Positions 7,632 to 10,684 of a stretch of DNA of 10,684 nt are shown here, piece after piece. The stretch comes from Oscillospiraceae bacterium (GTDB taxonomy: Bacteria; Bacillota; Clostridia; Oscillospirales; Oscillospiraceae): contig JAHHRT010000048.1 in NCBI GenBank assembly GCA_020025615.1, positions 1 through 10,684 of the forward strand, in the 5' to 3' direction. The position numbers and the translations under genes were made by a program. The stretch's first letter is position 1; each line of letters starts with the position of its first letter. Under the pieces are notes generated by a model that ran no database searches, was not told the origin of the DNA, and saw nothing but the letters and a program-made list of their open reading frames with translations.

Positions 7632-7667
7632 AAAAGCGGCAGCAAGCCAGAGGCCGCCGCCGCTTTT
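7632..7667 (-). terminator. Intrinsic terminator after the ferredoxin gene
   Basis: AAAAGCGGCAGC (7632-7643) and GCCGCCGCTTTT (7656-7667) form a 12-bp stem around a 12-base loop. In the minus-strand RNA the only imperfect pair is a G-U wobble, and the stem ends in TTTT. Read from the plus strand the same position is an A-C mismatch, so the hairpin suits the minus direction better. It separates the ferredoxin unit from the LCP promoter. Confidence 0.8.
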
Positions 7668-7723
7668 ATACCAATGAGACATTTTCTGAATCCGTCGGAC
7701 AAAAGGACCAGAAAACGCACGCC

Positions 7724-7746
7724 GTAAGTCAACAGGGGTGACTTAC
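7724..7746 (-). repeat. Inverted repeat spanning the ferredoxin stop codon
   Basis: GTAAGTCA (7724-7731) and TGACTTAC (7739-7746) are perfect inverted copies around a 7-base loop. The TAA stop of the ferredoxin gene (7743-7745) lies inside one arm. No T-run follows directly. It may protect the 3' end of the message; this is inference. Confidence 0.55.
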
Positions 7747-8129
7747 TTCTCCACGATCTCCAGGATCTCCATGGGGCAGGCCTTGACGCAGATACCGCAG
7801 GCGATGCACTTGGAGGCGGGAGCCTCGGGCTTCAGGACCATAACGTGCATGGGGCAGGCCTCGACGCACTTGCCGCAGCCGACACACTTCTTCTTGTTGA
7901 TCATGTACACGCCGGTCTTGGGGTTCTGAGTGATGGCCTCGTGCTCACAAGCACGCATACACTTACCGCACTGGATGCAGGTGTTGGGCTTTGCAACGCT
8001 GCCCTTTGCCACAATCTGGATGCAGCTCAGATCCTGATTAAACTCCTTGTAGAATGCCTCGGAACAAGCGCGGACACACTCGAGGCAAGCCATACACTCG
8101 GAGCCTTTTTTCACTGAGAGTTTCTTCAT
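7743..8129 (-). CDS. Ferredoxin-like protein with four [4Fe-4S] cluster motifs
   Basis: A 128-residue cytoplasmic electron carrier. Four CxxCxxCxxxC motifs are present: Cys12/15/18/22, Cys51/54/57/61, Cys82/85/88/92 (followed by Pro93) and Cys108/111/114/118 (followed by Pro119), plus one extra Cys36. This predicts four [4Fe-4S] clusters, twice the usual bacterial ferredoxin. The N-terminal stretch with ACSEAFYKEF and DLSCIQIV resembles the start of CooF/HycB-type electron-transfer subunits, while the C-terminal half is a classic 2[4Fe-4S] ferredoxin. The start is ATG at 8129: GGAG at 8141-8144 lies 11 nt upstream, the promoter ends just before it, and homology begins here. The frame is open further upstream, but that part encodes nothing recognisable and overlaps the promoter. 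No oxidoreductase gene is adjacent, so the partner is unknown. It has its own promoter and terminator. Confidence 0.93.
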   Translation of the reverse strand: MKKLSVKKGSECMACLECVRACSEAFYKEFNQDLSCIQIVAKGSVAKPNTCIQCGKCMRACEHEAITQNPKTGVYMINKKKCVGCGKCVEACPMHVMVLKPEAPASKCIACGICVKACPMEILEIVEK

Positions 8130-8166
8130 AGCAGAGAATTCTCCTTTATGTATTTGATACGAATCC

Positions 8167-8195
8167 ATTATACAGGAAATTGCAGCAAATATCAA
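8167..8195 (-). promoter_or_regulatory. Near-consensus sigma-A promoter of the ferredoxin gene
   Basis: On the minus strand -35 TTGATA (8190-8195), a 17-base spacer and a perfect -10 TATAAT (8167-8172). The start point would be near 8160, about 31 nt before the ATG. The quality suggests strong expression. Confidence 0.88.
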
Positions 8196-8329
8196 TGGGA
8201 AATATGATAAATTTATACTGATAAAAATATAGATTATCCCCAAATTTTGGACAGGTAATTTTTTCCAGGTTAAATCTCCATTTGTAAGCCATAATACCAC
8301 TGGAAAACAAAATGTTTGGAGGAATCAAA

Positions 8330-8563
8330 ATGAAAAAGAACCTGATTATTTTTCTGACTGGAATCCTGGCCCTGAGCATTTTTACAGGATGCAGCCGGAA
8401 GAACACCATGCCCGCAAACACCACGGCACCGCTTGCAACTGTAGAGCCCAGCCAGAGCACCACGGCTCCCACCACTGCTATGACGGTTCCCTCTATTGAG
8501 GCAACCATCGAAGACGGCAACGGCCCCATCCCCGATCAGACGATGGAAGGCCGCAGACGGTAA
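8330..8563 (+). CDS. Small Thr/Pro-rich lipoprotein, unknown function
   Basis: A 77-residue protein with a lipoprotein signal: MKK, a hydrophobic stretch (residues 5-18) and a lipobox IFTGC with the modifiable Cys21. The remaining 56 residues are low complexity, rich in Thr, Pro, Ala and Ser (TTAP, STTAPTTAM), with an acidic stretch and a basic end MEGRRR. It should be anchored on the outside of the membrane as a short flexible peptide; no enzymatic domain is possible at this size. ATG at 8330 has GGAGG at 8318-8322, 7 nt away; the in-frame ATG at 8312 precedes this site and is rejected. The gene is divergent from the ferredoxin gene. I found no convincing promoter: CATAAT at 8290-8295 is the best -10 but has no -35. 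I do not recognise the family. Confidence 0.75.
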   Translation: MKKNLIIFLTGILALSIFTGCSRKNTMPANTTAPLATVEPSQSTTAPTTAMTVPSIEATIEDGNGPIPDQTMEGRRR

Positions 8564-8584
8564 GGAAGTGCACCCCAGCGTGTC

Positions 8585-8598
8585 GAAAAAGCTTTTTC
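8585..8598. repeat. Perfect 14-base palindrome
   Basis: GAAAAAGCTTTTTC lies 21 bases after the lipoprotein stop codon. It has no room for a hairpin loop unless the stem shortens. It could be a protein-binding site or, with the next hairpin, part of an intergenic repeat. Confidence 0.5.
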
Positions 8599-8610
8599 TC
8601 CCCACTGAGG

Positions 8611-8646
8611 CGGCTTTTCAGAACTCAAAATTGTTCTGAAAAGTCG
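8611..8646. repeat. 14-bp inverted repeat without a T-run
   Basis: CGGCTTTTCAGAAC (8611-8624) and GTTCTGAAAAGTCG (8633-8646) pair over 14 positions with one G-U (or G-T) and an 8-base loop. No T-run follows in either direction, so it is not a classical terminator. It may be part of a repeated intergenic element or an RNA stability structure. Confidence 0.55.
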
Positions 8647-8664
8647 GTTGATTGAACGCGAAAT

Positions 8665-8693
8665 GCACCCCATCTTAAGCAAAGATGGGGTGC
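8665..8693. terminator. Bidirectional terminator between convergent genes
   Basis: A perfect 12-bp stem, GCACCCCATCTT (8665-8676) and AAGATGGGGTGC (8682-8693), with a 5-base loop. It is followed by GTTTCTGTCTT on the plus strand and by ATTTCG on the minus strand. It lies between the lipoprotein gene (plus) and the PyrF-like gene (minus), close to the 3' end of the latter. Confidence 0.75.
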
Positions 8694-8710
8694 GTTTCTG
8701 TCTTACAAAC

Positions 8711-9577
8711 TTACAAAATGGTGGTATAGCGGGTCAGATTCTTCTTCGTCCGCTCTGCCGCTGCCCGGGCATTTTTCCGGAAGTCAGGATTTTCTTCCTT
8801 TTTCCAGGCTCCGGTGATGGAGCTTCCGGCACAGGCCACCGCGCCGTGTCCGAACTTATCAAATGCGAAGGAACAGTTTCTCGCATTGGCATTGGGGTAG
8901 TCAGCCCCATCCAGCAGCATGAAAAGCTGGGGATAGGTACTGCGCAGCAGACGCAGGCTCTCCGCAGAGCTGGCACCTGCCACAATGCCCACCCGAGAGA
9001 AGCCGTGCTTTCCCAGGCAGTCCCCAGCATAACGGTTCACATGGTCAGCAGCTGCCATATGGACCAGACGGAATCCGGTCAGCAAATCCTGGAGCTCCGA
9101 AGCGGAACGGTTTCCGGTCCGCGCCACCGCAAAGACATCCTTCTTTTCTTTTTTGCACATGGGCAGGAATGCTTTCAGAATATCACTGCCAAGGTAGCTG
9201 GAAATTACAAGGCCGTCAAATGCATAGGTGCCGTTCATCAGAATCTCTGCGGTCACGGATGCCGCCTGGGGAGAAAGAATCTGAGGGGCGTCCAGTGCCA
9301 CGTAATATCCCATGGCTGCCGCCTGTTTCAAGAGCTTCGGCAGCACCTCCATTCCCTCCGGCCCCAAAAGGGCGAAGGAGGAAAAACTCACCCGGACTGC
9401 CGGGATCAGGTCCTTTAATTCTTCCAGAAGTGCTTCAAAATAAGAAGCACAGGCCCGCGCCAGAGAGCCTTCCGCTTCCAGGATCTCGCTGGGGATCTCC
9501 CCCGGATCACAGGAAAGGAGCAGCATGGTAGGGTTCTTCATTTTTCGAATCTTATCCTGCAAAACATCAACAGACAC
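8711..9577 (-). CDS. Orotidine-5'-phosphate decarboxylase (PyrF)-like protein lacking active-site residues
   Basis: The 288 residues match the type 2 OMP decarboxylase layout. The N-terminus VSVDVLQDKIRKMKNPT corresponds to the family's start, followed by CDP (23-25) where GLDP is usual. VRVSFSSFALLGPEGMEVL (61-79), DGLVISSYLGSDILKAFL (121-138), an FAVARTGN-SASELQDL block (149-165) and VGIVAGAS (196-203) follow the family order. The catalytic motif DxKRGDI is replaced by DAPQILS (96-102): Lys becomes Pro98 and the second Asp becomes Leu101. The PGxGAQ phosphate loop reads DGADYPN (223-229), and the Arg of SSR is missing (GSSIT, 251-255). Decarboxylation of OMP is therefore unlikely; the frame is intact, so a retained pseudoenzyme or new function is inferred. 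GTG at 9577 is chosen: GGAGG at 9585-9589 is 7 nt away, family homology begins there, and the promoter lies inside the upstream open frame. No other pyrimidine gene is near. Confidence 0.85.
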   Translation of the reverse strand: MSVDVLQDKIRKMKNPTMLLLSCDPGEIPSEILEAEGSLARACASYFEALLEELKDLIPAVRVSFSSFALLGPEGMEVLPKLLKQAAAMGYYVALDAPQILSPQAASVTAEILMNGTYAFDGLVISSYLGSDILKAFLPMCKKEKKDVFAVARTGNRSASELQDLLTGFRLVHMAAADHVNRYAGDCLGKHGFSRVGIVAGASSAESLRLLRSTYPQLFMLLDGADYPNANARNCSFAFDKFGHGAVACAGSSITGAWKKEENPDFRKNARAAAERTKKNLTRYTTIL

Positions 9578-9604
9578 AAAATCGCCTCCAGGCACTTTTT
9601 TATT

Positions 9605-9633
9605 AGTATACCACAGATATGCTTCCATGAAAA
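9605..9633 (-). promoter_or_regulatory. Probable promoter of the PyrF-like gene
   Basis: On the minus strand an extended -10 TGGTATACT (core 9605-9610) lies 17 bases from a weaker -35 TTTTCA (9628-9633). The start point near 9598 leaves a leader of about 21 nt, which supports the GTG start at 9577 over the ATG at 9640. Confidence 0.65.
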
Positions 9634-9734
9634 GGCACAAACCCCCAGGATATGATTTTTTTCTGTTTGGGGCATACTAGCTTTCCAGGGATCACGGTCT
9701 CTGAGAAGATGGATTCGTGGAAGGAGGAAAAAAG

Positions 9735-9911
9735 ATGGATGTAAAAGGATGGGTGATCACCGCCGGGATCGGCGCAGCAGCCGGAGCCGTGGCAATTCTG
9801 ATGATGCCGAGAAACAACCCTACCCGTCGTCTTGCTGCCAAGGCAGCAAACAAGGCCCAGGATGTAGCCTGGAAGGTGGAGGACGAGCTGAACAACAAGT
9901 TTGACTTCTAA
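9735..9911 (+). CDS. Small YtxH-like membrane protein
   Basis: A 58-residue protein with one hydrophobic, glycine/alanine-rich segment (about residues 6-24, AGIGAAAGAVAILMM), then PRNNPTRRLAAKAANKAQ and an amphipathic, probably helical end. This resembles the YtxH family of small Firmicute proteins (GxxxGAAAG segment, then a P-[KR] stretch and a long helix), whose function is poorly known. The start is ATG at 9735 with AAGGAGG at 9721-9727, 7 nt away; an upstream in-frame GTG (9717) would contain the ribosome-binding site and is rejected. I saw no convincing promoter in 9641-9720; CATACT at 9673-9678 has no -35 partner. Confidence 0.75.
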   Translation: MDVKGWVITAGIGAAAGAVAILMMPRNNPTRRLAAKAANKAQDVAWKVEDELNNKFDF

Positions 9912-9916
9912 TCACA

Positions 9917-9945
9917 GCCCCGGGCAGGACGGTCCTGCCCGGGGC
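9917..9945. repeat. Very stable GC-rich 29-base near-palindrome
   Basis: GCCCCGGGCAGGAC and GTCCTGCCCGGGGC are perfect 14-base inverted copies separated by one base. As RNA this folds into at least 12 bp with a 5-base loop. It starts five bases after the stop codon of the YtxH-like gene. There is no T-run afterwards (AAAGCACACTT), so termination would be atypical. Its position just after a gene makes a terminator or 3'-end stabiliser the simplest reading. Confidence 0.7.
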
Positions 9946-10006
9946 AAAGCACACTTACCGATGGCAACAGGGCCGCTTGTTTTACAAAGCTCCGAAAAAT
10001 TTTTCA

Positions 10007-10035
10007 TTGCAGTTTGGGCGTTTTGGGGGTATGAT
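10007..10035 (+). promoter_or_regulatory. Probable promoter of the zinc-ribbon gene
   Basis: -35 TTGCAG (10007-10012), a 17-base spacer and -10 TATGAT (10030-10035). A start near 10042 leaves a leader of about 24 nt. Confidence 0.55.
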
Positions 10036-10065
10036 ATCGGAAAAGAAGACAAGGAGGAATCCATC

Positions 10066-10647
10066 ATGGGAAAATGGATCACAGCGGCTCTCATCCTTGC
10101 AGGCGCCGCTGGAATTTGGGCAGCAATCTTCTACATACGCAAGAAGCTTCGCGCATACAGCAGTCTATTCTTTGGCACCAAGAATCTCATGGCAGCAGCT
10201 CAGGAGCTGAACCAGGCGGTAGAGGATCCCCCAAGATCCTTAAATGCCTGTGAAGGATCGGTACTGCCCCAGGTTCTGCGGGATTTTCCGGATTTTGACA
10301 ACGGTCTGGTAAAGCGGCAGGTACAGGATTATCTGCAAAAAAAGCTGGGCAGTCATCCCGACTTCCAAATTCATCGCGTGGTTCTGTCGGCATATGAGAA
10401 GGATTCTCTACAGAGAACGCTTGTTTTTCAAGCGGCAGTCTCCTGGATGGAAGGAAAACGGCTGCAAAAGCGGTATGACATTCACTACACCTACGCCCTG
10501 CCTCAGGGAGTTTCTTCGGTAGCCGCCAGCTGCCCCAACTGCGGCGGCAATCTGGGCTTTGGGGATTTGGAATGTCCCTACTGCGGCACCCGGGTCGTCA
10601 ATCCTCTGAAACAAGCCTGGGCCTTTACCCATCTTCAGGAAACCTAG
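10066..10647 (+). CDS. Membrane-anchored protein with C-terminal zinc ribbon, unknown function
   Basis: A 193-residue protein: one N-terminal membrane segment (about residues 5-24), the basic IRKKLRAY stop, a soluble region of about 120 residues, and a zinc ribbon CPNC (156-159) with CPYC (170-173) near the end. The soluble part contains PPRSLN (55-60) and LPQVLRDFPDF (67-77), followed by a helix and beta-strand pattern ending in RYDIHYTYAL. This recalls uncharacterised clostridial proteins in which a (P)xSLSGMT...LPxIxxDFPxF segment is followed by a Tim44/NTF2-like domain; that comparison is from memory and tentative. Positive-inside reasoning puts the bulk in the cytoplasm. The start is ATG at 10066 with AAGGAGG at 10051-10057, 8 nt away. 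The longer open frame from 9901 runs through the upstream hairpin and is rejected. Confidence 0.83.
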   Translation: MGKWITAALILAGAAGIWAAIFYIRKKLRAYSSLFFGTKNLMAAAQELNQAVEDPPRSLNACEGSVLPQVLRDFPDFDNGLVKRQVQDYLQKKLGSHPDFQIHRVVLSAYEKDSLQRTLVFQAAVSWMEGKRLQKRYDIHYTYALPQGVSSVAASCPNCGGNLGFGDLECPYCGTRVVNPLKQAWAFTHLQET

Positions 10648-10664
10648 TGCGGCGAATCGCCGCA
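10648..10664. repeat. Short GC-rich hairpin after the zinc-ribbon gene
   Basis: TGCGGCG (10648-10654) and CGCCGCA (10658-10664) with a three-base loop, directly after the TAG stop. No T-run is visible before the window ends, so it may be a 3'-end structure rather than a full terminator. Confidence 0.5.
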
Positions 10665-10684
10665 GACAATACGTGCGCCGGCTG

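Noticed and set aside
8130..8300. N-terminal extension of the ferredoxin gene
   Set aside because: It covers a near-consensus promoter at 8167-8195 and encodes an AT-rich stretch without similarity to ferredoxins.
8711..9577. Genuine OMP decarboxylase (pyrF)
   Set aside because: Catalytic Lys and second Asp, the PGxGAQ loop and the SSR arginine are all missing, and no pyrimidine genes are nearby.
9578..9640. ATG at 9640 as start of the PyrF-like gene
   Set aside because: The extended -10 element and the GGAGG both lie downstream of it, and family similarity begins at the GTG at 9577.
1..10684. CRISPR array, tRNA, rRNA, insertion sequence or defence system
   Set aside because: No regularly spaced direct repeats, no cloverleaf or rRNA sequence, and no transposase, Cas, nuclease or toxin-antitoxin protein was found.

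Overview
The window carries a chromosomal segment of a moderately GC-rich anaerobic Firmicute. The order murB-whiA-dnaE, a four-cluster ferredoxin, an LCP protein and strong GGAGG ribosome-binding sites fit a gut clostridium of the Oscillospiraceae/Ruminococcaceae type. That placement is an inference from gene content and style, not from a marker gene. I see no rRNA, tRNA, CRISPR array, transposase or prophage gene.

Left part, minus strand (1-4560): a leftward cluster murB -> whiA -> dnaE. It is transcribed from a good sigma-A-type promoter (4395-4423) through a leader of about 150 nt. murB starts at TTG, whiA at GTG, and the whiA stop overlaps the dnaE start in ATGA. dnaE runs off the left edge; only its first 792 codons are present. 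rapZ and yvcK, which in many Firmicutes sit beside whiA, are absent between murB and whiA. Upstream, an MFS transporter gene (minus) ends at a large hairpin just before the murB promoter region.

Centre (5900-8170), minus strand: two single-gene units, each with its own promoter and terminator. One is a LytR-CpsA-Psr (LCP) cell-wall ligase-like protein with a long acidic cytoplasmic tail and a Pro/Thr/Glu-rich C-terminal tail. The other is a 128-residue ferredoxin with four CxxCxxCxxxC motifs. Divergent from the ferredoxin is a tiny Thr/Pro-rich lipoprotein gene (plus).

Right part (8580-10684): an intergenic region with several hairpins separates the lipoprotein gene from a convergent gene on the minus strand. 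That gene encodes an orotidine-5'-phosphate-decarboxylase-like protein. It keeps the family's N-terminus and scaffold motifs but has lost the catalytic DxKxxD set, the PGxGAQ phosphate loop and the SSR arginine. It looks like an intact pseudoenzyme and is the most interesting item here. Two plus-strand genes follow: a 58-residue YtxH-like membrane protein and a 193-residue membrane-anchored protein with a C-terminal zinc ribbon. A very stable GC-rich hairpin lies between them.

The genes share a theme of cell envelope and core growth (MurB, WhiA, LCP, small lipoprotein, membrane-anchored proteins) plus replication (DnaE) and redox (ferredoxin). Apart from the murB-whiA-dnaE cluster they look like separate transcription units, not one pathway.
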